Below are positions 53,867 through 62,179 of a DNA stretch of 64,000 nt, one piece after another. Each line of letters opens with the position of its first letter. The first letter of the stretch is position 1. Under the pieces are notes generated by a model. It was not told the origin of the DNA and did not search any database. It saw nothing but the letters and a program-made list of their open reading frames with translations. Source of the DNA: Flectobacillus major DSM 103 (lineage in GTDB: Bacteria > Bacteroidota > Bacteroidia > Cytophagales > Spirosomataceae); NCBI RefSeq assembly GCF_000427405.1, contig NZ_KE386491.1, forward strand, positions 4,101,812-4,165,811. The letters run 5' to 3'. The position numbers and the translations under genes are program-made.

Positions 53867-54708
53867 TGTAGAATACCCTTTACAAACCTATCCCGTCCTA
53901 ACATATCTTGAATAATCTCTACGTCTTGAAAACCAGCTTTTACAAATACCTCAGCTGTTTCTTTGCCAAAATATTGGTTGATTTCGACCATACACAATCC
54001 ATTTTCTACTAAATTAAGGCTTGCAAACTGAGCAATAGCCTTGTAAAAAAGTAAAGGATTATCATTTTCAACAAAAAGGGCTAAGTGAGGTTCATAGTCT
54101 AATACATTAGCTTCCATTTCTGATTTTTCATGATTGGTAACATAAGGTGGATTACTAACAATAATATCAAACTTTTGAGACAATGTTTGTTCTTGTGTCG
54201 CTAATATATCTTGATACTGAAACTGCACTTTGGCCTGATGCGTAATATTATTATTCTGGGCTATAGTTAGTGCTTCTTCCGAAATATCGTAAGCCACTAC
54301 CGCTGCACCTTGTATTTCGCAGGCTAGCGAAATGGCAATACAGCCTGTGCCTGTACCGATGTCTAAGATACGGACAGGAGCTTTTGCTTTTTGTATAATA
54401 TACTGAACCAATTCTTCGGTTTCGGGGCGAGGAATCAAGGTTGCAGAGCTTACCTGAAAGCTACGGCCATAAAAATCTCCATATCCTATAATATATTGAA
54501 TAGGTTCAAATGCCTTGATACGAGCCACAGCAGGGGCAAGCGGTTCTCGAATTTCGACGGACTTATCCATCAGAATATCGGTTTTGCTAAGTTTTCCCCA
54601 ATATTCCAAAAGCAAATACGCCATGCTTTTTGCTTCGTTTTCTGGGTAAACTGCCGTAATTTCGGCTACTAAATCAGAGAAAAGTTTTCGAGAAGATTGA
54701 TAAATCAT
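53860..54708 (-). CDS. prmC: Peptide chain release factor N5-glutamine methyltransferase
   Basis: 282 residues, the normal length. Methylates the GGQ glutamine of release factors RF1 and RF2. A helical N-terminal domain (~80 residues) precedes the SAM-binding fold: TLIPRPETEELVQYI, ILDIGTGTGCIAISLA, and the catalytic NPPY at 186-189. The divergent ribD starts 29 bases away, so the two share a very short promoter region. RF1 is not nearby. Confidence 0.95.
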   Translation of the reverse strand: MIYQSSRKLFSDLVAEITAVYPENEAKSMAYLLLEYWGKLSKTDILMDKSVEIREPLAPAVARIKAFEPIQYIIGYGDFYGRSFQVSSATLIPRPETEELVQYIIQKAKAPVRILDIGTGTGCIAISLACEIQGAAVVAYDISEEALTIAQNNNITHQAKVQFQYQDILATQEQTLSQKFDIIVSNPPYVTNHEKSEMEANVLDYEPHLALFVENDNPLLFYKAIAQFASLNLVENGLCMVEINQYFGKETAEVFVKAGFQDVEIIQDMLGRDRFVKGILQK

Positions 54709-54737
54709 ATCATTAAGTTAAAGCACAAAGTTACACA

Positions 54738-55799
54738 ATGCCGCAATCAAATAATAATTCGCTTTCTGAAACAGCTATTTTGTCTTTTATGAACAGGGCT
54801 TTGCAATTGGCACAGCTAGGAGCTGGAGCAGTATCGCCCAATCCAATGGTGGGCTGTGTAATTGTACATCAAGGTACGATTGTGGGCGAGGGCTGGCATC
54901 AGCGGTATGGTGATTGGCACGCCGAAGTAAATGCTGTCAACGATGTTGCCGATAAAAGTATTCTGTCCGAATCGGAGGTATTTGTTACTTTAGAACCTTG
55001 TTCTCATTTTGGTAAAACCCCACCTTGTGCCGATTTATTGGTAAAGCACCGTGTCAAAAAAGTATATATCTGCAACGACGACCCTAATCCGTTGGTAGCG
55101 GGTAAGGGTATTCAAAAACTGCGGAATGCAGGTATTGAGGTGGTATCGGGTATTTTAGCCGAAAAAGGACGAGAGTTGAATAAACGTTTTTTTACATTTT
55201 TTGAAAAAAAACGCCCTTATATAATCCTTAAATGGGCTCAATCGTCCGACCGCAAAATAGCATTACCCCAGTATCAGGCCATACAAATATCGAATGCCTT
55301 ATCTAGGCGTTGGACTCACAAACTACGCTCGGAAGAAGATGCCATTATGGTAGGCACTCGAACCGCACAGTTTGACAACCCATCGCTTGATAATCGTTTT
55401 TGGACAGGAAAAAGTCCCATACGCATTCTTATCGACAAAGATTTACGTATTGCAGATAATGCCAAAATTTATTCAGAAGGGCAAAAAACGATCTGTTATA
55501 ACCTTCAAAAAGAAGCAATAGAAGGAGATATACTATTTTGTAAAATACCTCCGCAAACAGACTTACTAAGCTTTTTGATAGACGACTTGTACCAAAAGAA
55601 AGTTCAATCACTAATTGTGGAAGGAGGGGCTTATTTGTTAAACTCGCTGATAAAAACGAGCTTATGGGACGAAGCCTTGGTCTGGGAAAGCTCAATGGTT
55701 CTTGGCGATGGTATTGCTGCTCCTATTTTAGAAAAGCCTGTATTTGCCCAACAACAAGTGGGCGATAATATCTTGAAAAACTATCGAGCCAACCCATAA
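54738..55799 (+). CDS. ribD: Bifunctional riboflavin deaminase/reductase RibD
   Basis: 353 residues. The deaminase half has the zinc site H61-A-E63 (WHAEVNAV), C88 in EPCSHFGKTPP and C97. The reductase half has RPYIILKWAQSSD, a truncated NADPH region (IMVGTRTAQFDNPSLD) and LIVEGGAYLLNSLI. Catalyses two successive steps of riboflavin synthesis. The upstream gap to prmC is only 29 bases, so no FMN riboswitch can be present. No other rib gene is adjacent. Confidence 0.95.
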   Translation: MPQSNNNSLSETAILSFMNRALQLAQLGAGAVSPNPMVGCVIVHQGTIVGEGWHQRYGDWHAEVNAVNDVADKSILSESEVFVTLEPCSHFGKTPPCADLLVKHRVKKVYICNDDPNPLVAGKGIQKLRNAGIEVVSGILAEKGRELNKRFFTFFEKKRPYIILKWAQSSDRKIALPQYQAIQISNALSRRWTHKLRSEEDAIMVGTRTAQFDNPSLDNRFWTGKSPIRILIDKDLRIADNAKIYSEGQKTICYNLQKEAIEGDILFCKIPPQTDLLSFLIDDLYQKKVQSLIVEGGAYLLNSLIKTSLWDEALVWESSMVLGDGIAAPILEKPVFAQQQVGDNILKNYRANP

Positions 55800-55850
55800 G
55801 TTGAGGTTAAAGTTATACGAATAAAAGTAGAACTGTTAGATTTATTTCAC

Positions 55851-55898
55851 TTGTACTTTACTTCATATTTCAATTCTGGAATATGAAGTAAAGTACAA
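55851..55898. terminator. 19-bp perfect hairpin between ribD and aroE, no T run
   Basis: TTGTACTTTACTTCATATT (55851-55869) with its exact complement at 55880-55898; loop of 10. It lies in the convergent gap. No T run follows on either strand, as with the long hairpins after purM and the PaaE-like gene. Confidence 0.5.
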
Positions 55899-55959
55899 CT
55901 TATCTTCACAAACCTTGCTGCGTTGTAGTAGTAGTGCTTGTAAAGATAAATTGAAATCA

Positions 55960-56718
55960 TTAAGCCTCATTCCAAATTTCCCATGCTTTTTCTGCTTGTC
56001 CATGAAGCATCTCTAAGCCAAAATGTACGGCTTTTGCACCAGCCTCAAGTCCTTTTTTGAGGAATAAGGTTTCGAGAGGGTTATACACAATATCGTAAAG
56101 CAAGTGTTGCGAGCCAAGCAGTTCGTAAGGAATAGGCGGGCAAGCATCTACCTTAGGGTACATTCCTAGGGGTGTAGTATTTACCACCAAAAGGTGCTTT
56201 TGCATTACCTCGGCTGTAAGCTCTTCGTAAGTAATGGTATCTTCTTCTTTTCTTCGAGAAACCAATTGTACCTCCAAGCCTAAATCTTCGAGAGCCACAA
56301 CAATAGCTTTGGCTGCCCCGCCTTTGCCCAATACCAATGCTTTTTTAGGAGCTATTTCTGTAAAGGCATCCCATTTTTCGAGGGTCCATCTAAAGCCCCA
56401 ATAGTCGGTATTAAAACCCTTGATTTTTCCATTCGGGAGAAACTTGATGGTATTGACAGCCCCGATTTTGCGAGCAGCCTCATCTATTTCGTCCAAAAAC
56501 GGAATAATACTTTGTTTATGAGGAATCGTAACGTTGAGCCCACGAAGGTGAGCGGTATGGCTTTTGAGTAAAGCTGGAAAATCAGCAACATTTTCTAGCT
56601 CAAACTTCTCGTAGGCGTGTGTATTGGACAGGCCAAGTTGAGCAAATTTTTCAGTAAAATACCCTTTAGAAAACGAATGTCCTAAAGGAAAACCAATAAG
56701 GCCAAATAGATTATTCAT
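55960..56718 (-). CDS. aroE: Shikimate dehydrogenase
   Basis: 252 residues. Reduces 3-dehydroshikimate with NADPH in aromatic amino-acid synthesis. The start FGLIGFPLGHSFSKGYF has the substrate serines. LNVTIPHKQSIIPFLD holds the catalytic lysine, and GAVNTIK, GFNTDYWGFRWTLE, ALVLGKGGAAKAI (nucleotide loop) and the VSRR adenosine-phosphate contact follow. It is shorter than E. coli AroE (272) as usual in this phylum. On the minus strand below dedA, separated by a terminator. Confidence 0.95.
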   Translation of the reverse strand: MNNLFGLIGFPLGHSFSKGYFTEKFAQLGLSNTHAYEKFELENVADFPALLKSHTAHLRGLNVTIPHKQSIIPFLDEIDEAARKIGAVNTIKFLPNGKIKGFNTDYWGFRWTLEKWDAFTEIAPKKALVLGKGGAAKAIVVALEDLGLEVQLVSRRKEEDTITYEELTAEVMQKHLLVVNTTPLGMYPKVDACPPIPYELLGSQHLLYDIVYNPLETLFLKKGLEAGAKAVHFGLEMLHGQAEKAWEIWNEA

Positions 56719-56761
56719 GTGCTGCTAAAAACGTTGGGCTATATTTTCAAGACTGTTGTTC

Positions 56762-56820
56762 AAAAAAGGCTATAAACTTTATACAAAGCCCAATTGACTT
56801 ATGAATAAAGCTTATAGCCT
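56762..56820 (-). terminator. Terminator of the dedA gene
   Basis: AGGCTATAA-A-CTTTAT faces ATAAAG-C-TTATAGCCT, 15 paired bases with one mismatch and a 22-base loop. T6 on the minus strand follows the stem. Confidence 0.7.
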
Positions 56821-56844
56821 AAAAATAGAATAAATGAGCAAGTA

Positions 56845-57492
56845 TTACTTGGCCAATTTGGCTTTTACAAAGCCAATAATCATTGGCAAAACAGATACTG
56901 CAACAATACCTAATACTACTTTCTCAAAATTATGTTTTACCCATTCGTTGTTGCCTAAAAAGTACCCCAAAAGCGTAATAGAGGTTACCCACAAAATAGC
57001 CCCAATAATACAAAAAGTAATATATTTGGGATATTTCATGCTACCAGCACCAGCCACAAAAGGAGCAACCGTACGAACAATCGGTACAAAACGAGCCATA
57101 ATTACAGTTTGGCCACCATTTTTTTCATAGAAAGCCTCTGTTTGTGCAATATGTTCACGTTTTAGAAAAAGGATTTTATCTTTAGATTTCACAAAGTCAC
57201 TAAAGTATTTTCCGATGAAGTAATTGACATTATCGCCAATCAATGCAGCACCAATCAACAACGGAATAACAAATGTAATATCAATTTTACCACCTGTTGC
57301 AGGAGCAGCCAATACGCCAATAGCAAATAACAAAGAGTCGCCAGGCAAAAGAGGCATTACCACGAGGCCGGTTTCGGCAAAAACAATCAAAAACAACAAA
57401 CCATACGTAAGCGTACCATTGTCATTGATAAATTGTGTTAAAGCTGTCAAAGGGTCTTTTAACAGTTGAAGAACAAACTGAATGATTTCCAT
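56845..57492 (-). CDS. DedA-family membrane protein
   Basis: 215 residues, about five hydrophobic segments. DedA family signs: FAETGLVVMPLLPGDSLLFAIG (the acidic residue and PGD loop) and FMARFVPIVRTVAPFVAGAGSM (the second conserved arginine loop). Members move phospholipid carriers such as undecaprenyl phosphate across the inner membrane and support envelope stability. The exact substrate is not predictable. It lies 58 bases downstream of comA on the same strand and may be co-transcribed with it. Confidence 0.92.
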   Translation of the reverse strand: MEIIQFVLQLLKDPLTALTQFINDNGTLTYGLLFLIVFAETGLVVMPLLPGDSLLFAIGVLAAPATGGKIDITFVIPLLIGAALIGDNVNYFIGKYFSDFVKSKDKILFLKREHIAQTEAFYEKNGGQTVIMARFVPIVRTVAPFVAGAGSMKYPKYITFCIIGAILWVTSITLLGYFLGNNEWVKHNFEKVVLGIVAVSVLPMIIGFVKAKLAK

Positions 57493-57550
57493 TGTCTTAG
57501 AGAATGAGTTTTGAGGTTAGAATAAGCCAAGCAAGGCTATTTATTCAAGT

Positions 57551-58312
57551 TTATTTATCAAGAAAGTGAGAAAATGTATCGCCTCTTAGCCCCAAACGAA
57601 TAGTTTCTAATGAAATAACTTCGTGCGGAGCAATATTACCAACGTTTACATTGGCACCTACCAACTTCACAAACCATACTTGTTGCGATTTTTGAGGAGC
57701 TTCCCAAATAATTTTTTCTTCTGGAATCTCAGTCAAAATTTCTTCTACAAGCCCCTGACGAACCTCGCCCGATGCACGAAACAAACCAACATTACCCCCT
57801 TCACGAGCCTCGCCAATAACTTTCCAAGCACCTGCTTCTAATTCGGCCTTCATCAATTTAATCCATTTGTAAGGAGGGATGATTTTGGCTTCATCTTTTG
57901 AGCCTACTTCCGAAAGTACAGTTACTTGTTTTGATAACGTTTGAATATATTCACATTTTTGGTCTTGTTCCATTTCCAAAGAACCGTCAGATACCTCGGC
58001 GTATTCCATACCAAACTGGTCGAGTACACGACGGTATTCGTCAAACTGACCACGGACAATAAATGCCTCGAACAAAGTACCACCAAAATAAACAGGAATG
58101 CCTGCCGACTTGTACAAAGCCAATTTTTCTTTTAGATTGGGAGTAACAAAAGAAGTCGCCCATCCCAACTTCACGATGTCGGTATAATTGGAGCCAAGTT
58201 CCAAAAAATCTTCAACTTGTCTAAGACTAAGCCCTTTGTCCATTACCATTGTCAAACCTTTTTGACGTGGCTTTTCAGTTCTTTCAGGAATCTGGTTAAG
58301 TGGGTAATTCAT
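57551..58312 (-). CDS. comA: Phosphosulfolactate synthase (ComA family)
   Basis: 253 residues from the methionine of MNYPLNQIPERTEKPRQ; the longer frame (start 58375) adds a cysteine-rich stretch without family likeness. The text follows ComA: PRQKGLTMVMDKGLSLRQVEDFLE, DIVKLGWATS, PVYFGGTLFEAF, EVSDGSLEM, VLSEVGSKD and VIGEAREGG. ComA joins sulfite and phosphoenolpyruvate to phosphosulfolactate, known from archaeal coenzyme M synthesis. Many Cytophagales make sulfonolipids, so a sulfonate role is possible (inference). Upstream is a complete minus-strand promoter. Confidence 0.88.
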   Translation of the reverse strand: MNYPLNQIPERTEKPRQKGLTMVMDKGLSLRQVEDFLELGSNYTDIVKLGWATSFVTPNLKEKLALYKSAGIPVYFGGTLFEAFIVRGQFDEYRRVLDQFGMEYAEVSDGSLEMEQDQKCEYIQTLSKQVTVLSEVGSKDEAKIIPPYKWIKLMKAELEAGAWKVIGEAREGGNVGLFRASGEVRQGLVEEILTEIPEEKIIWEAPQKSQQVWFVKLVGANVNVGNIAPHEVISLETIRLGLRGDTFSHFLDK

Positions 58313-58433
58313 ATTTTTTGAAATTTCTGGGATTAAATATTGGTTTTCAGAACAACTGCATTGCAATTTTTGCACCTATCCTAATTATCACTAATTGAGT
58401 CACTTCAAAGAGGTCTATTTTGGTGCAATTTTA

Positions 58434-58464
58434 CAAAATTAGAAATATCTTAGTTATAGCACAA
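58434..58464 (-). promoter_or_regulatory. comA promoter
   Basis: On the minus strand TTG (complement of 58462-58464) and TAATTTTG (complement of 58434-58441), 20-base spacer. Leader to the start at 58312 is about 115 bases. Confidence 0.6.
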
Positions 58465-58592
58465 ACTACTAATTTAATAGATTGTCTTTAAATAATAATC
58501 TATTTTATTTAACTTGCTGTAAATCAGTGTTTTGATTTTTTTCAAAAAATGATTTTTCATAGATTTTTCAAAAAAGATATGTAAAAATTTCA

Positions 58593-58615
58593 TTTACTGA
58601 ACACTGTTTAGTAAA
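58593..58615. promoter_or_regulatory. Candidate TetR operator, site 1
   Basis: A 23-base palindrome centred on one base: TTTACTGAACA-C-TGTTTAGTAAA, with a single imperfect position. Its 14-base core TGAACACTGTTTAG recurs (inverted) just upstream of the TolC gene. It lies about 180 bases before the DUF2147 gene and about 800 before tetR. The rest of the 58313-58793 gap shows only the comA promoter. Confidence 0.55.
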
Positions 58616-58793
58616 TTCACATCGTTGTTAAAATAATCTTCGATATATCATGTAGCCTAATAATATCAGATAGAGAAGGAATCTAAAAAAGTTTTGAGTA
58701 ATATTACTTATCTATTTTGGGAGTCTATATTGATTATCAAAGGATTGAAAACAACCTTCAAAAAGCAAATCTCACAAACCAATATCAATTATT

Positions 58794-59216
58794 ATGAAAA
58801 AAATCGCTTTTATTTTATCAGCCTTACTATTAGTAGCCACTTGGGCAACAGCCCAGCAAACCAACAAAGACGCTATTTTGGGCGAATGGCTTTCAGAGAA
58901 TAAAGACGGAAAAGTATTGATTTATAAACAAGGTGAACAATACTTCGGCAAGGTATCTTGGGGAAAAGACGGTACTAAAAAAGATGTACATAACCCCGAC
59001 GAAGCGTTGCGTTCACAAAATATCATAGGCTCGGTTATTCTAAAAAACTTTACTTTCAAAGGAAAAGCCTGGGAAGATGGCAGTGTTTACGACCCCCAAA
59101 ATGGAAAAACCTATTCGTGTATTATAAAGCTAAAAAATACTAACGAATTAGAAATTCGGGGATATGTAGGTATTTCGTTGTTAGGCCGCACTACGGTTTG
59201 GTCAAGAGTGAAATAA
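58794..59216 (+). CDS. DUF2147 family exported protein
   Basis: 140 residues: signal peptide (MKKIAFILSALLLVATWATAQ) and a DUF2147 beta-sheet domain beginning ILGEWLSENKDGKVLIYKQGEQYFGKVSW and ending LEIRGYVGISLLGRTTVWSR. Homologues bind or process unknown small molecules at the envelope. A palindromic site shared with the efflux operon lies upstream, so it may belong to the TetR regulon. Full length for the family (~140-150). Confidence 0.88.
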   Translation: MKKIAFILSALLLVATWATAQQTNKDAILGEWLSENKDGKVLIYKQGEQYFGKVSWGKDGTKKDVHNPDEALRSQNIIGSVILKNFTFKGKAWEDGSVYDPQNGKTYSCIIKLKNTNELEIRGYVGISLLGRTTVWSRVK

Positions 59217-59418
59217 AGTACATAAGTGAATTATTGAGCATAATGAATAGGGGCTTCTATTGGATTTGTAAATGGGTAATATCTGGGCTAACAGTGTAGT
59301 ATATTGATGCAAAGAAAATTAGTTATTTTTACGGGTGTAGACTGAAACATAAACCCAAGTCAAAGGTTGTCAGCAAAAGTCAATAAACGAACTCACTAAT
59401 TTACCAACGAATAGATAA

Positions 59419-60057
59419 ATGGGTATTATAGAAAGAAAAGAGCGGGAAAAGATGGAGCTTCGCCAGCGAATATTAGAAGCTGCCAAGGAGATTTTTATCG
59501 AAGAAGGTTTTGAAAAAGCATCTATCAGAGCGATTGCCGACAAAATCGAGTACAGTCCCGCTACAATATATTTACACTTCAAAGACAAGGATGAATTGTT
59601 TTTTGCTGTACACGAGCTAGGATTTGACAAGTTATTTGAGGTTACGAAGCACCTAGAAGCTATTCCTGATAGCTTTGAGCAGCTTTATCAACGAGGAAAA
59701 ATCTATTTGCAATTTGCAATAGAAAACCCCGAACTGTACGATTTGATGTTTATTAAAGATGCCCCAATGGAGGCTATCAAGAAAAAAAATGGCGATGACC
59801 AGTGGGATTGTGGCATGCAAAACTTTGTCCATCTTCAAAAAAACATCATGCTTTGTATGGAACAAGGCTACATTCAAGTAGCCGATGTAAATGTAACAGC
59901 TATGTCGATTTGGGCGTATGTGCATGGCTTGGCATCGTTGTATATCAGAGGGCGTTTTCAAACGTTTGCACTCATGAATCCAAGTGCAGATTTACCTCAT
60001 TTAATGGAGGTCTCGCTCGAACAAGTACTAACACTTTTAAAGAAAACAAATGAGTAA
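59419..60057 (+). CDS. TetR-family transcriptional regulator
   Basis: 212 residues. The N-terminal DNA-binding domain (about 12-60) reads RQRILEAAKEIFIEEGFEKASIRAIADKIEYSPATIYLHFKDKDELFF, a standard TetR helix-turn-helix. The C-terminal ligand domain is helical. The next gene, a PaaI thioesterase, overlaps its end by eight bases, so the two are translationally linked. Upstream of a TolC/adaptor/RND efflux operon, it is the natural candidate repressor. Acyl-CoA-type ligands are possible given the thioesterase (inference). Confidence 0.93.
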   Translation: MGIIERKEREKMELRQRILEAAKEIFIEEGFEKASIRAIADKIEYSPATIYLHFKDKDELFFAVHELGFDKLFEVTKHLEAIPDSFEQLYQRGKIYLQFAIENPELYDLMFIKDAPMEAIKKKNGDDQWDCGMQNFVHLQKNIMLCMEQGYIQVADVNVTAMSIWAYVHGLASLYIRGRFQTFALMNPSADLPHLMEVSLEQVLTLLKKTNE

Positions 60058-60490
60058 TACAGCATTGGCTTTTTTTCAACAAAATATTGGAAAACGTATT
60101 GCCGACAATAGTCCATCGCCTGTAGCAAGGTTTTTAGATGGCACACTGATTGCAGCCGAAGAGGGTTCTATAACCGTAGAGTATATAGTGAAAGAAAATA
60201 TGGTAAATCCTGCCCATATTTTGCATGGAGGTATTGCCGCTACGATGCTCGACGATATTATAGGTATGACTGTATTTACCATGGGAAATAATGTTTTTTA
60301 TAGTACAGTAAACCTTTCGGTAGATTATCTTTTTAGTGCAAAAATAGGCGAGAAGGTACTCGTAAAATCGAGGGTAGTGCGGATGGGTAAAAAAATAGCT
60401 CATGCCGAAGGAGAAATAAGAAATGAAAATGGTGTTTTGATAGCAAAATGTACAACCAATTTGGTGGTTACAAGCAATACTATTAAATAG
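60050..60490 (+). CDS. PaaI-family hotdog thioesterase
   Basis: 146 residues. Hotdog domain with MVNPAHILHGGIAATMLDDIIGMTVFTMG (conserved HGG and the catalytic acidic residue) and VNLSVDYLFSAKIGEKVLVKSRVVRMGKKIAHAEGEI. It hydrolyses acyl- or aryl-CoA. Its ATG lies inside the last codons of tetR (overlap of eight bases), so its synthesis depends on the regulator transcript. Confidence 0.9.
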   Translation: MSNTALAFFQQNIGKRIADNSPSPVARFLDGTLIAAEEGSITVEYIVKENMVNPAHILHGGIAATMLDDIIGMTVFTMGNNVFYSTVNLSVDYLFSAKIGEKVLVKSRVVRMGKKIAHAEGEIRNENGVLIAKCTTNLVVTSNTIK

Positions 60491-60623
60491 TTTTAGTTAC
60501 TTTGTCTTTGAATCTTTGAAGCAATAGTAACTAATTGATTTTAAGGATTTACAAAGTGAATTAAGCAGTGAAGATTTAACAGCTTTTTTGGGCTGAAAAA
60601 ATCTAAAAATCCCCTAGTGTTAA

Positions 60624-60654
60624 GACCTGCGAGAGCGATGAACTCTTGCAGGTC
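60624..60654 (+). repeat. 12-bp hairpin GACCTGCGAGAG / CTCTTGCAGGTC
   Basis: Arms 60624-60635 and 60643-60654 (one G-T pair), loop of 7. It lies in the 274-base gap between the thioesterase and TolC genes. No T run follows directly. GC content is higher than its surroundings, which suggests a dispersed palindromic repeat rather than a local terminator. Confidence 0.5.
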
Positions 60655-60716
60655 CAACCAAGTTTGTTGGCATTAATTTTTGGCATAGCCAAAGTTGATG
60701 CTTTTTATTTAACCTT

Positions 60717-60738
60717 ATGCTAAACAGTGTTCATAAAC
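60717..60738. promoter_or_regulatory. Candidate TetR operator, site 2
   Basis: CTAAACAGTGTTCA (60720-60733) is the exact complement of the 14-base core of site 1. It sits 31 bases before the TolC start, where a repressor would block transcription of the efflux operon. Confidence 0.55.
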
Positions 60739-60764
60739 TTACAAATGTATTTTAAATATACTAT

Positions 60765-62120
60765 ATGAAATATCTACTTACTCTTTTTGGTATGATGCTC
60801 GGATATAGGGGTATAGCCCAGTCCGATTTGCTCAACAAGTATGTACAAGAAGGCTTAGCAAATAGCCAAATTGTAAAACAACAGAACTTTCAACTGCAAA
60901 AGGCCATTTTTGCCCTTAGTGAAGCCAAAACGCTATTCAAGCCCTCTGTCAATTTTAATACTACGCTTTCTTCGGCTTTGGGTGGGCGTACTATCGACAT
61001 CCCTGTGGGCGATTTGGTCAATCCTGTTTATTCTACCCTAAATCAGCTTACTGGTAGTAATGCTTTTCCTCAAATACAAAATGTTAGTGAGCAATTGATT
61101 CCTAAGGATTTTTATGATATGCGTGTTAAAACAACCATGCCTTTAATCAACGCCGAAATCAAGTATAACCAAGGTATCAAAAAAGAACTGATTGCTATGC
61201 AACAAACCGAGGTGGTAGTCTATAAACGAGAATTGGTAAAGGATATTAAAATAGCCTATTTTAATTACTTAAAAGCCTCTGAAGCTCTAAAGGTATATGA
61301 TAATGCCTTGAAAATTTTGAAAGAAAGTGAACGTGTCAATCAAAGCCTTATTCAAAATGGTATGGCTAATCCAACGGTATTGGTCAGAACCAAAAATGAA
61401 ATCGCTGGTATCATGGCCGAAATAGAAGCTGCCAAAGGAACACAGAAAAATGCCGCTGCATATTTCAACTTTTTGCTAAATAAAGATTTTGCTGAAACCA
61501 TTACAATTGACTCGGTTTTTGAAACAAGTATGATTCCTCTCAAAATTGAAGCCAGCCACCGTGAAGAACTAGACAAACTACAAGCAAACCTCAACCTGAA
61601 CCGACAACTATTAGGACTCAGCCAGTCGTACAATAAGCCCAAAATTGGAGCTTCTCTGGATGTAGGTTCGCAGGGGCGTTTTGCCCAAATTGCAAGTGCC
61701 GATAAAAATTTTTTGTCGCCAAATGCTTTTTTCTTAGTTGGTGTTTCTATCGACCTCCCTGTGTATTCTTCTGGGAGAAATCAACTGAAAGTTAAGCAGG
61801 CCGAAATGGATTTAGCCGCAGCCGATACACAGTTACAGTATGTCAAAAATCAATTAGACCTGCAGGTTGTGCTTGCCCAAAATGCCCTAAATGCCGCCCA
61901 TGAAATTGTAGCTTCAAAAGCCACTCAGGTAGCTACTGCCGAAAGATACTACAAAGATATGTTGCGTCGCTACAAAGAAGGAAATCTCAATTTTATAGAA
62001 CTACTCGATGCCCAAACCCAGCTCAATAAAGCACAGCTACAGCAGGCCATTGCTCATTATGATGTATGGCTCAAGTGGACAGAGTTAGAAAGAGCTACGG
62101 CGGCTTATCAATTAAAATAA
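60765..62120 (+). CDS. TolC-family outer-membrane efflux protein
   Basis: 451 residues. The signal peptide ends near YRGIAQ. Two similar halves of long helices with short strands follow, as in TolC: first half with LQKAIFALSEAKTLFKPSVNFNTTLSS, second half with LGLSQSYNKPKIGASLDVGSQGRF, FLVGVSIDLPVYSSGRNQLKVKQAEMDLAAAD and RYKEGNLNFIELLDAQTQLNKAQ. It forms the exit duct of a tripartite pump whose adaptor and RND permease are encoded next, 59 bases away. Confidence 0.93.
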   Translation: MKYLLTLFGMMLGYRGIAQSDLLNKYVQEGLANSQIVKQQNFQLQKAIFALSEAKTLFKPSVNFNTTLSSALGGRTIDIPVGDLVNPVYSTLNQLTGSNAFPQIQNVSEQLIPKDFYDMRVKTTMPLINAEIKYNQGIKKELIAMQQTEVVVYKRELVKDIKIAYFNYLKASEALKVYDNALKILKESERVNQSLIQNGMANPTVLVRTKNEIAGIMAEIEAAKGTQKNAAAYFNFLLNKDFAETITIDSVFETSMIPLKIEASHREELDKLQANLNLNRQLLGLSQSYNKPKIGASLDVGSQGRFAQIASADKNFLSPNAFFLVGVSIDLPVYSSGRNQLKVKQAEMDLAAADTQLQYVKNQLDLQVVLAQNALNAAHEIVASKATQVATAERYYKDMLRRYKEGNLNFIELLDAQTQLNKAQLQQAIAHYDVWLKWTELERATAAYQLK

Positions 62121-62179
62121 TTTTTTGTAATCAGGATAAAAGCCCATCGGGGTATCCACAAATCTAAACAATACACAAG

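Noticed and set aside
54709-54737. FMN riboswitch ahead of ribD
   Set aside because: Only 29 bases separate ribD from the divergent prmC, too short for the element.
58694-58903. 69-codon frame overlapping the start of the DUF2147 gene
   Set aside because: The overlapping frame has a clear signal peptide and domain; this one does not.
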